From contig OY783205.1 of the NCBI GenBank assembly GCA_963678705.1, forward strand, positions 9,114,001-9,178,000: a stretch of DNA of 64,000 bases, read 5' to 3'. This DNA comes from Panorpa germanica (taxonomy: Eukaryota > Arthropoda > Insecta > Mecoptera > Panorpidae). A program made the translations under genes and the position numbers. Below, one piece after another: positions 1 through 9,266 of the stretch (position 1 is the stretch's first letter; each line of letters begins with the position of its first letter). The notes below the pieces were generated by a model, which was not told where the DNA came from, ran no database searches, and worked only from the letters and a program-made list of their open reading frames with translations.

Positions 1-1579
1 CCATTCGAATGGTGAAATATTATTATACTTTATCCATACAAGGTCATCCAATTTTAAATTGTCAGAGACGGAGTGCCATTTGTGTCGTTGGTGTAGAATA
101 TTGAGATATTGTCGGATCCATCTATTTGCAAAATCCTGTCTAATTTGTTTGATTAATTCCCAACGCTGTAAATGACTTGGGTTTCTATTTAACAGAATTT
201 CCTCAGGAGGAAGACATAATGACGAACCAATAAGAAAGTGACTAGGAGATAAGGGATGTGGATCATCTGGTGATGCAGGCAAATGTACTAAAAGGCGACT
301 GTTCATAATTGCTTCTATTCTGGCAAAAATTGTTGTGAGTTCTTCAAATGTAAGTGGTCGTGTACCAATTACTCGTTGGAGATGATATTTGGCACTTTTA
401 ACTCCACTTTCCTAGAGTCCACAAAAATTTAGACTGTGAGGAGGGTTAAAATGCCATTTAACCCCTCTAATGAAGACTTAATTTACACACATGTTTTGAC
501 TTCTTTTAAATATCGGTTTGCACCAATGAAAACTGCCGTAATCAGTATAAATATCAGAGCATAGGCCTCGTCGTGATGTAAACTGATCGAATGATGCGAG
601 AAATGAGTCAGTAGAGTTTCCAGAAGTAACTTCGAGGTGAACAGCTTTTGTGGACATACATATAAAAAAACACAAATATGCTTTTGATATATGAGCATTT
701 CGGATGCGAGGTTCTTTAATGAAAAAAGGTCCAGCAAAATCAATACCAACATGTAAAAATGGTCGATGGTATGTGACTCAAGCAGCTGGTAAGTCACCCA
801 TGACAGGAGTAGATGTAGTTGCTCGTAATTTTGTGCAAATAGTGCATAGTCGTAAGACTTGTCGAATTTTACTTCTGGCGGATATTATCCAGAATTTAGA
901 TCGTAAAAGATAATGTAACGTATTGAGCCCCACATGTAAATATAGTTTCTGGTAATGTAATATTAGTAAGTTCGTTAAATGATTATGCTTTTTCAATAGA
1001 TATGGGTGTTTTGCTGCAGAGGTTAACCCTGAATTTTCGAGACGTCCGCCGACAACTAATAGCCCATTGTGATCGAGACATAGAGATAGAGAGATTAATA
1101 TGGTGCGGAATTGACGACCGAGCTTGATATTTCTAATATCATCACTAAAATGATCCTGTTGTGCTAAGCGAATAATAAATATCTCTGCGGCAAGTAATTC
1201 TGTGAACGTTGGTGGACCAAAGGCGACGTTAACATCATGACCTGGCATTATTAGTGACCTAAAACGCTTACTGTAAGCTACAATACGAAGTAATTTACAA
1301 TAATTTGACTGGTTTTCCAGTAGAGTTAAAAATACATTTGACACAAGTTTGTCCGTACACAGATTTGAACTGATTTTTACTTGTTTAAGCTCAGGCAATG
1401 TTAGTTCGGTATTATGTTGTCCAACAAAGCTTATGTGGTGGGACCTTCAGCCATGACAACACAACGGAAGAATCTGTAAAGGCGTATACTTGAATATTAT
1501 TCAATTTTGGCATTAGAATGTTATGTACATGAAGAAGCAATTTTGTTAAAAAAACTGCACCCAGAAGTTCTAAAAATAT
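1..1579 (-). pseudogene. U1: BEL/Pao pol remnant (RNase H piece, H2C2, integrase core, DUF5641), no A insertion
   Basis: Minus strand, read from high to low coordinates. ~1579-1430 encodes the first half of a BEL/Pao RNase H, with LELLGAV and the FTDSSVVLSWL stretch. 1398-778 encodes the integrase zinc-binding region: a His pair followed by a CTIC Cys pair. It ends at a TGA (778-780) in the linker before the catalytic core. The core follows, with the STKAVHLE motif near 660, and shifts frame after the second catalytic Asp near 545. A TAG at 412-414 replaces the Trp just before the catalytic Glu. DUF5641, the usual C-terminal domain of BEL/Pao integrases, runs open to the window start. Domain order is normal for BEL/Pao, but reverse transcriptase is absent. 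A (TGA-linked) unit type without the A element. Confidence 0.85.
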
Positions 1580-2882
1580 TTGTGGCCCATCGAATAGACG
1601 AGATCAGTTCAACTCCTATATTTATACAATGAAAATACGTTGATTCTAGGAAGAACCTAGCTGACATTTGTAGTCGAGAATTTTTGTTTCGATAAACAAC
1701 TGGCATTACTTGAACGCCTTCAAGATATTTTACATTGACAGCGCCATTATTTTGCAAGGAATTCTCACTAACACCTTGCTTCTCATTAGAAATGGCATTG
1801 ACAACAGGTTTATTATTCGCTAATAAAACGTTGTGGTAAGCACTACTACTTTCTGAATTATTTGCAAAGATGTCACTACTTATCCAAGTTCTACTTAGGG
1901 AAACAGTGTTGTCAAGTGGAAGAGAAGTGGACTTATAAAAATTACCACCAGTAGATATAACTTGCCTTTTAATATTGCCATCACTTATTTGCTTTTGAAA
2001 AGGATCCATTCCAAATACATCCACGTTAAAGTCTGAAACTGCATGTTCTTGCGGAAATAATTGGTTTGAAATTGGATGACTTATCGTTGAAATTGGATCA
2101 ACTACAGGCGGAGTATTACCACTCCAATTAACTTGTCTTTTAAATACTGCATCATATTTTGGAAAACGAACAATTAAAGGAGAAGAATCATCTTCTAAAT
2201 TTGATTGAGATATATTTAAAAGATGACACTTCCTTTTTGTAAGTTTATTTTTTTCTACAATTGGAACTAATGGAGGCATATCTGAAAAACTGTCGACATT
2301 CGTGTAATTGATATCAGTTTGCATTGCATATTCTCCATCTTTTCCTTGTTCTTCAAAACAAAAATTTCCATCTACAATCAACTCTGATTGAGTCTTAGTA
2401 TTTGAGACTTCGTTACATTCCAAAATATTGTCGCCAGGATCATTGTTAGCAGATTCAATTTCTCTTTCTATGTTTAGTATTTTAGTAATTTCTTTACTTT
2501 CATTTCCTAAAGATTTATCAGTATTATTTTCCATTTCAATCGTAATTGTTGACGAATTTGATTGATTCCTAATATGCGGTGAAGAAATCTCTGAACTATA
2601 GTTCAATTTAACAAAAGACTGTTCATTTTCAACTAATTTCAAACAAGTTTCGTTTTGAATTTCATCGTTTTCTTGAAGATTAGTTACATATTCTACAAGT
2701 CCTAAATCTTTGTCGTTTAATATTTCAGTATTAAAATTTCTTTTTGATTTATTACTACCAACTTTTCGAGTGGTATTCCCTTGAGCTTTCGAATATATTT
2801 TTGAAGATTGTTGCCCGATTTTTAGATAAGGTTCACTAATACTTTCTTTCTCATTTGAATTATGTTTAATTTGAAGTATACA
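1521..2882 (-). CDS. U1: X, unrecognised open frame
   Basis: I do not recognise this protein. The minus-strand frame is open from just after a TAA (2883-2885) to 1521, about 453 codons. Only the first ~395 (2882 to ~1696) are X proper; the rest crosses the inverted RNase H fragment out of frame. No ATG lies near the 5' end; the first is in EMENN near 2535. The product is hydrophilic, rich in Asn, Ser, Asp and Glu, low in Cys, with short motifs such as DMPPLVPIVEKNK and FGMDPFQKQ. I see no membrane segment, signal peptide, Cys-His knuckle, DUF1759 or protease motif, so it does not look like a BEL/Pao Gag. It may be an exon captured from a host gene, or sequence from another repeat. Copy-specific change: VNWSG where most units have VDWSG. 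Confidence 0.45.
   Translation of the reverse strand, partial: CILQIKHNSNEKESISEPYLKIGQQSSKIYSKAQGNTTRKVGSNKSKRNFNTEILNDKDLGLVEYVTNLQENDEIQNETCLKLVENEQSFVKLNYSSEISSPHIRNQSNSSTITIEMENNTDKSLGNESKEITKILNIEREIESANNDPGDNILECNEVSNTKTQSELIVDGNFCFEEQGKDGEYAMQTDINYTNVDSFSDMPPLVPIVEKNKLTKRKCHLLNISQSNLEDDSSPLIVRFPKYDAVFKRQVNWSGNTPPVVDPISTISHPISNQLFPQEHAVSDFNVDVFGMDPFQKQISDGNIKRQVISTGGNFYKSTSLPLDNTVSLSRTWISSDIFANNSESSSAYHNVLLANNKPVVNAISNEKQGVSENSLQNNGAVNVKYLEGVQVMPVVYRNKNSRLQMSARFFLESTYFHCINIGVELISSIRWATNIFRTSGCSFFNKIASSCT
1571..1695 (+). pseudogene. U1: inverted fragment of the BEL/Pao RNase H C-terminal region
   Basis: On the plus strand this stretch translates as the part of BEL/Pao RNase H that should follow the minus-strand half next to it: KIFVAHRIDEI, then one TGA where a Trp is expected, then KNLADICSREF, matching the family's Asn-Pro-Ala-Asp-x-x-Ser-Arg signature. 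The two halves meet head-to-head near 1571-1582. The fragment was therefore flipped relative to its own gene before amplification. Equivalent copies lie at 10178, 13195, 16212, 24785, 33373, 36391, 39408, 45538, 54120 and 62714 (each ~125 bp). Confidence 0.8.
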
Positions 2883-2906
2883 TTATGCAAGAATTTCAAA
2901 ATTTAA

Positions 2907-3680
2907 TTAGATTAGCTTCGATACTGGTCGTTTATAAATGCCATGAGCGGTTTTTAATGTAACAACACGAACATGACCGTCAGGACCTGGATGAGTTTCG
3001 TGGACACGTGCCAATGGCCATTCGAATAGTGAAATATTATTATCCTTTATCCATACAGGGTCATCCAATTTTAAATTGTCAGAGACGGAGTGCTATTTGT
3101 GTCGTTGGTGTAAAGTATTGAGATATTGTCGGATTCATCTATTTGCAAAATCCTGTCTAATTTGTTTGATTAATTCCCAACGCTGTAAATGATTTGGGTT
3201 TCTATTTAACAGAATTTCCTCAGGAGGAAGACATAATGACGAACCAATAAGAAAGTGACTATGAGATAAGGGATGTGGATCATCTGGTGATGCAGGCAAA
3301 TGTACTAAAAGGCGACTGTTCATAATTGCTTCTATTCTGGCAAAAATTGTTGTGAGTTCTTCAAATGTAAGTGGTCGTGTACCAATTACTCGTTGGAGAT
3401 GATATTTGGCCATTTTAACTCCACTTTCCTAGAGTCCACCAAAATTTGGACTGTGAGGAGGGTTAAAATGCCATTTAACCTCTCTAAGGAAGACTTAATT
3501 TGCACAAATGTTTTGACTTCTTTTAAATATCGGTTTGCACCAATGAAAACTGCCGCAATCAGTATTAATATCAGAGCATAGGCCTCGTCGTGATGTAAAC
3601 CGATCGAATGATGCGAGAAATGAGTCAGTAGAGTTTCCAGAAGTAACTTCGAGGTGAACAGCTTTTGTGGACATACATAT
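2907..3680 (-). pseudogene. U2: integrase core C-terminal half and DUF5641, downstream of the A1 insertion
   Basis: This is the 3' part of the split BEL/Pao integrase. From 3680 down it holds STKAVHLE and the second catalytic Asp. It then has the shared frameshift, the shared TAG at 3429-3431 before the catalytic Glu, and DUF5641 down to a TAA at 2907-2909. An extra nonsense codon private to this unit (Trp to TGA, near 3134) cuts DUF5641 after the DFANR stretch. In A-bearing units a GT/TG change creates an apparent ATG at 3413 in the middle of the domain; it is not a real start. Confidence 0.85.
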
Positions 3681-4551
3681 TGTTGTAAGTACGCATAAGT
3701 CGTACTTATCCTTTCTATTTTTAATATAAATGTTATTTATTTTATAAGAATTATATTATGTTATCTTTAATTTTAGTATTAATATTGTAACAAATAATTG
3801 TTTAAAGTTAGCGCTTGTAAACATTGACTCTGGTCTGTGGATATTTATACTATATTAATACTGGTAATACCGTATCAGTGTTGTATGATGTAAAGTTAAC
3901 AAATAAATTGTTAATATACCGATCGGTATTGCTTATAGAACGCCAGTCTCATCAAAGGTCTCGTCCGAGTCTTATCCTGAGTCTCAAGTGCTCATGATTA
4001 GTTTTACTTCGTTCGTACAATAACTCTAATTGTAACATCAAGTATACTACTGTAAGCACGTTTTCACTATTAATCAAATTATAACACTAAGAATTACATT
4101 TTGTTTTATATCTGACATCTTTATTAATCTAATAAAATACTTTTGTAATTAAGTATGCAGATATAATATTACAACGAATAAATGATATATTTTAATAAAA
4201 GTGTTTGTATTAATAGTATTTAAAAAGATACTAATTGTTCCAACGCCGTATACTTTACCATATACTATACCAACGAGGTTATACTTTAGACCGCTCAAGT
4301 ATTCTCAAATTGCAACAATACTCCGTTTCAACAAGAATTCTGTTAATCATCATAAAGAGAGTTAATTCTTATCAACGTGAGTGATTCAAGAAGGTGGATG
4401 ATCGTCAAACTGAAGAGCCTACTTCCAGAAACTAGCAACACGGCGTGATGTATTAGCAAGCTGAGTAATCTCCTTCTAGAACGAGCATCAGACCTCTTTT
4501 TACAACATTGATGTCAGGTGTAACATCCGCCCTTCTAATCAACTCACAACA
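3681..4551 (+). repeat. A1 5' LTR
   Basis: 871 bp, TGTTG...CAACA. The first 26 bases hold a hairpin (AAGTACG/CGTACTT, 3686-3706). Further in are a 7-bp stem (TTAACAA/TTGTTAA, 3896-3914) and a perfect 14-bp palindrome, ATACCGATCGGTAT (3916-3929). AATAAA at 4177-4182 is a candidate polyadenylation signal. It carries the 5'-type variants seen in all five copies (GTCCGAGTCTTATCC; GATTAGTTTTACTTCG). Near 4249-4273 A1 alone has a ~15-bp longer AT-rich substitution where other copies read CGTATGTCGTAACGAGG. Confidence 0.93.
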
Positions 4552-5647
4552 AATGGTGTCAGGTGGGGTCTCGAAGAGATATTCCTACACATAAATATCC
4601 AAGAGGTACGCCCAAAAAATTTTTTTCTATATATTCTACACCTGGATGCGGATCGATTAAATCTGGATACCACTACGCCGATCGATTATTTCCAAAAATT
4701 GCTGCAAAGTACGACTAAAACTTCATTTCATCTGTATTTCACATAATTTTCTACAAGTATCGGCGGATTCAAAAACTACAGCCCGCTGAACCTGCAAAAA
4801 GAAATCTTTTGCCTCCCCGCGACTGGATGGATGCTTCTAGAAGACTTGGAATAATCTAAATCGATGTTAATCGTTTCCAGAGCCCCGCACACAGCTGTGT
4901 ATAGATCATAATAACTGATAAGAAAATCTTTAAGTATAATTGAACAGTATCTTTTTTTTTGTATATAATTATTACTATAAATTGATAATTATATTTTTTT
5001 AATAGCAACGTTATTAATGAAGCTATCATTTTTTTTAGTATTATATTCAGTACTTTTGAGTATTTGCTATAATGTAAGTATTTTTTATTAGCATCATTAT
5101 TAACGAGGTTATAATTTTTTTTTAGTATTATATTCAGTACTTTTGAATATTTGCTATAATCTAAGTATTTTTGTAGCATCATTGTTTGTCATTGAAGCTA
5201 TTAATTTTTTTTAGTATTATATTCAATACTTTTGAATATTTGCTATAACCTAAGTATTTTTGTAGCATCATTGTTTGTCATTGAAGCTATTAATTTTTTT
5301 AGTATTATATCCAGTACTTTTGAATATTTACTATAATATTTTTTTATAATTGTTTCTACAATTATACTAATTGATGTTTAATATTTTTTTAGAACAACAT
5401 TTTTTTTGAACGAGAGGGAATTTTGAAAAGGAGAAGTAAAGAGCTGAAGCAGTTAGATAGCAGTCTGTTCAATCAGAGAGACTACCTTCCTGTTACAACT
5501 GCAACGTCTGAGCCCCATCGGAAATTTCCTGTGAGTTACTGTTTTCGCTAACAATTTTTCCTTGTCAGAATCCTATTTTTCGGAGAGTCGTTTATTGGTA
5601 CAAAATAATCTTTAATCTGTATATTTTATAAATTTTAATTAAGTACT
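4552..5647 (+). other. A1 5' leader with an ~88-bp tandem repeat
   Basis: The 1,096-bp leader between the 5' LTR and the gag ATG is non-coding. At 5037-5345 it holds about 3.5 copies of an ~88-bp AT-rich repeat; the phrase AGTATTATATxCA(G/A)TACTTTTGAATATTT restarts at 5037, 5123, 5213 and 5301. The repeat could be packaging, enhancer or simple slippage sequence; nothing here decides. The minus-strand 108-codon frame over it is an artefact of the AT-rich repeat. Confidence 0.8.
4554..4573 (+). other. A1 primer binding site
   Basis: TGGTGTCAGGTGGGG begins 2 bp after the 5' LTR, where the minus-strand primer tRNA should pair. TGG pairs with the tRNA CCA end. The next bases resemble the binding site for a leucine tRNA as used by some insect Gypsy elements, with a mismatch or two; that assignment is from memory of the family. 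The other copies (19168, 27753, 48494, 57088) are the same except for small changes such as GTGTGG. Confidence 0.7.
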
Positions 5648-8168
5648 ATGGCACCGAACGTTCATTCACTCACATTAGTTGAAAATACAATCAACCTAAT
5701 CAATGAGTTTTCAAAAAATCTAGAAGTCCAATCAACATCCTTAACGATCGTTGAATTAAAAATCAAAAACTTAGAAAAGGCTTGGGTCAAATATAATGGT
5801 ATCGTAGAAGCACTGCTTCCAACTCTAAAAAATGAAGAAGCTACGGCTATCGTTAGTAAGTCTATGAAAGTTGAAAGTATTTACGACGACACTCTTATTT
5901 CCTTGTTGAATTATAAGCAAACATTTGAGGATGATACACATATTGTGGATGACTCAAAAAGCATAGATTCAATAAAAAATTTAAACTTAAGTCCAATGCA
6001 ACTAACCGTTTTTGATGGAGAATATACTAATTGGCAAAGTTTCATGGAATTATTTACAAATTTAATTCGTAATAATAGTAAGTTATCAAGCATTGAAATA
6101 ATGCACTATTTAAAATTAAATTTGACAGGAGAACCACTCAAACTCATAAAGAATTATCCTTTAACAAACGATAATTATAAAATTGTTTGGAACATCCTTT
6201 GTAAACGTTATGACAACAAAGTAGCACTTATTGAAACCTGTTTAAACAATTTAATAAACTACAATGTTATACGTTTAGAATCAGAAATTAATATCAAAAA
6301 TTTTTTAGATGAAATTAATGAATCGATTAGAGCTTTAACCGAGTTAGGAATATATTCTAATCATTCAGATTTTATTTTTATACATTTTTTAAAAACCAAG
6401 TTAGATTTTAATTCGTTAAAGGAATGGGAAAACAGAAATACTTCTGAATTACCAACCCTAAATGAATTTACGGAGTTTCTTGAAAGACGGTGGCGCACTC
6501 TAGAGAGAAGAAGGCATGTTCAAGTTAAAACAGATCCAAGTCATTCTATTTCTAGTAGTGAACCAGTTTCAAGTGAACAATTTGCTAATAAGGTTGAAAC
6601 TAAATTTAAAACTTTTTTTTGTAACCATTGTAAAAAAAATGGTCATTTAGAGAAATATTGTTTTATCAAGAAGGAAAATGCGGATACGGTAAATCCTGTC
6701 GCGCAAATTAATATTTGTAGGAGAGCTACGGTATTTTCAAAACCTTCTGTTTATTGTAAAAGATCGAGACATCTTGAATCTGATTGTCCTCAAGCATCTT
6801 TTACTAAAAATACAAAACAAAATTCAAATAGTGAATTATGTTCTTTTTATAATCACCATTTACGTAAATTTAATAGTTTAAATAAAAATATTGAGATTAA
6901 AGAAATACCAGATACTATCCAATTGAAAATAGCAGCAGCCAAAGCAAAGACTGTATCATTTTTATTGGATACTGGTTCACAAATTTCTCTAATTAAACAA
7001 AACATTTTAAATAATAATATCAAAATAGATAGTACATCTAAAATTTTGTTAAAGGGAATTTCTGAAGGCACGCCTTATACTTTAGGTTCACTGAAAACTT
7101 CTATAATTTTAGATAGTCATAAGTCGAAACATACTTTACAGGTTGTGTCAGAGGATTTCCCCATTAAGCATGATGGAATTATAGGATTAGATATTTTACG
7201 TACATTAAAAGCAGAAATTAATTTGGTAACGAACAGCGTACAATTCTCACAACATGGCAAGAAATTTGAATTACCATTAATAAACATAAACAGTATTATC
7301 GTACCAGCACGTACTAGGAAATCAATTCCTATGTCGGGTTCTACGGTAGGAGTTTGTGTAGCCAAGGAATTGCTACCTGAAGTTTTTTTAGCCAACGCAT
7401 TAATTAAACCTGTCAATAATATTTTTTATATATCTATAACTAATTCCTCAGCGAAAGATGTAATACTTGACAATTTTAAACCAGATATTATTCCAATAAA
7501 TAAATTTAATTTTTACCATTTTTTGAAAAGAAATCCTAACAATCCTAAAAGATCCTTACGACATCTTTTATTTAATAATATAGATTTTTCAAATGTTAAT
7601 TCAAAATATTTAACAGATTTAATGGAAATCTGTAATAATTTTAATAACATATTTTTTTTCCCGGTAGATAATTTATCTTGTGCGAGTGCACTGAGTGACT
7701 CACCTAACCCTGTAAACATTAAGCCCTCATATACCTCATGCGCATAAAGAAATTGTTGAGAAGCATATTCAAGAACTGTTGGCTAACAACATTATTGAAA
7801 AATGCGACTCACAGTTTAACGCACCTCTGTTAATGGTACCCAAAAAAGCAGATGCGTCGGGGAACAAACAATTTCGCATTGTAATCGATTATCGTAAACT
7901 TAATGAGCAGACGACAAGTGATGTTTATCCTTTGCCCCTTGTACATGACATACTAGACCAACTTAGTGGTGCAAAATATTCTTCTACGATTGATTTAGCT
8001 ATAAATAAATTTACTAGTAATAAACCAAAATTTAAATTAAATTTTGATAAAAGGGTCAATTCTCTTTTTTCACCTAGAAAGTATACGGTAGTTAATAGGA
8101 ATAGATTAAAGAGATTTTGTACCAATCAACAAAACCTTGACGTGTTAGATGGATTTTGTCAGGGATGA
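5648..8168 (+). pseudogene. A1: gag-protease-RT frame, frameshifted in RT
   Basis: ATG at 5648; 699 codons to a premature stop at 7747. The original frame resumes and stays open from about 7740 to 8168. The break is a small indel plus substitutions near 7730, at codon ~694, right after the INPxxK segment that leads into RT; the four other copies read straight through. Upstream domains match the intact copies: DUF1759-like Gag, one good zinc knuckle, retropepsin with DTG. A1 also differs by several residues (Ile-Met in place of Lys-Met near codon 151, Lys for Glu at 178, Gln for Glu at 292). RT in any case lacks the catalytic YxDD motif. Confidence 0.9.
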
Positions 8169-8407
8169 TTGTTTTGTGAAGCAGTGTTAACTCTACACGA
8201 TGGGATCAGAATCGTTATCGACACTTTGCTTCTCTTTTTGTTTTTTTCCAGAATTGTAACTCGTATATTTTGTTTTTATACGTGTCCCTTTTTTTTTGGA
8301 AGGGGGTGTTGTGATAGTACGATATCGTCCTATCTTCCTTTTTCTTTTTCTTGGAAAGAAACGCATATGTTTTGTTTAATATGCGTTCCTTTTCTAGGGT
8401 TGAAGGG
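8169..8407 (+). other. A1 3' untranslated region with two polypurine/LTR-start-like sites
   Basis: 239 bp from the RT stop to the 3' LTR, T-rich and non-coding. The tract GAAGGG (8402-8407) directly abuts the 3' LTR and is the likely plus-strand primer. About 101 bp upstream a stronger tract, GGAAGGGGG (8298-8306), is followed by TGTTGTGATAGTACG, which resembles the LTR start. Two hairpins (AACGCATAT/ATATGCGTT near 8360; ACGATATCGT near 8319) lie between them. The apparent 95-codon frame starting at 8169 has no recognisable content. Confidence 0.7.
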
Positions 8408-9266
8408 TGTTGTAAGTACGCATAAGTCGTACTTATCCTTTCTATTTTTAATATAAATGTTATTTATTTTATAAGAATTATATTATGTTATCTTTAATTT
8501 TAGTATTAATATTGTAACAAATAATTGTTTAAAGTTAGCGCTTGTAAACATTGACTCTGGTCTGTGGATATTTATACTATTTTAATACTGGTAATACCGT
8601 ATCAGTGTTGTATGATGTAAAGTTAACAAATAAATTGTTAATATACCGATCGGTATTGCTTATAGAACGCCAGTCTCATCAAAGGTCTCATCCTAGTCAC
8701 ACGCTAAGTCTCAAGTGCTCATGATTACGAGTTGTAACTTCGTTCGTACAATAACTCCAATTGTAACATCAAGTGTACTACTGTAAGCACGTTTTCACTA
8801 TTATTCAAATTATAACACTAAGAATTACATTTTGTTTTATATCTGACATCTTTATTAATCTAATAAAATACTATTGTAATTAAGTATGCAGATATAATAT
8901 TACAACGAATAAATGATATATTTTAATAAAAGTGTTTGTATTAATGGTATTTAAAAGATACTAATTGTTCCAACGCCGTATGTCGCAACGAGGTTATACT
9001 TTAGACCGCTCAAGTATTTTCAAATTGCAACAATACTCCGTTTCAACAAGAATTCTGTTAATCATCTTGAAGAGACTTAATTCTTATCAACGTGAGTGAT
9101 TCAAGAAGGTGGATGATCGTCAACTGAAGAGTCTACTTCCAGAAACTAGAAACACGGCGTGATGTATTAGCAAGCTGAGTAATCTCCTTCTAGAACGACA
9201 ATCCGACCTCTTTTTACAACATTGATGTCAGGTGTAACATCCGCCCTTCAAATCTTGCTCACAACA
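8408..9266 (+). repeat. A1 3' LTR
   Basis: 859 bp, TGTTG...CAACA. It differs from the 5' LTR at roughly 25-30 positions by eye. These include CATCCTAGTCACACGC, GATTACGAGTTGTAACTTCG, GACAATCCGACC for GAGCATCAGACC, and CAAATCTTGCTCACAACA at the end. The same 3'-type set is found at the 3' end of all five A copies. AATAAA at 8908-8913. Confidence 0.93.

Larger units (their letters stand above)
3681..9266 (+). mobile_element. A1: Ty3/Gypsy-type LTR retrotransposon, internally deleted
   Basis: A complete LTR-to-LTR insertion of 5,586 bp lies in the integrase core of U2. The LTRs begin TGTTG and end CAACA. The flanks read ACATACATAT before and ATATAAAAAA after, while empty units read ACATACATATAAAAA. 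That fixes the boundaries and a 4-bp target duplication, ATAT. One gag-protease-RT frame is present. RT ends after its first catalytic motif, and RNase H, integrase and any envelope gene are absent, so the element could not move by itself. A1 is the only copy whose RT frame is also broken by a small indel. Confidence 0.95.

Noticed and set aside
483-797. 104-codon minus-strand frame over the integrase core (also in U3, U4, U8, U9)
   Set aside because: Mostly off the true frame; only its last residues (GANRYLKEVK) belong to integrase after the frameshift. It is described as part of the pol remnant.
704-913. Plus-strand 62- and 69-codon frames recurring in every unit (e.g. 704-913, 3393-3581)
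   Set aside because: They are antisense to the integrase core and H2C2 region, whose minus-strand motifs are unmistakable.
1696-2882. X as Gag of the B element
   Set aside because: No zinc knuckle, no DUF1759-like motif, no protease after it, and it is joined to RNase H without RT.
4856-5182. Minus-strand 108-codon frame in the leader of each A
   Set aside because: It is a translation of the AT-rich ~88-bp tandem repeat; the protein repeats with it and has no independent support.
5037-5345. CRISPR-like array
   Set aside because: Repeats are ~88 bp, contiguous, without unique spacers, and lie in a eukaryotic retroelement.
5911-7719. Minus-strand frames of 60-99 codons inside gag-pol
   Set aside because: Shadows of a strong 840-codon plus-strand frame.
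8169-8456. 95-codon frame after the RT stop of each A
   Set aside because: T-rich, runs through the purine tract into the 3' LTR, no domain; treated as untranslated region.
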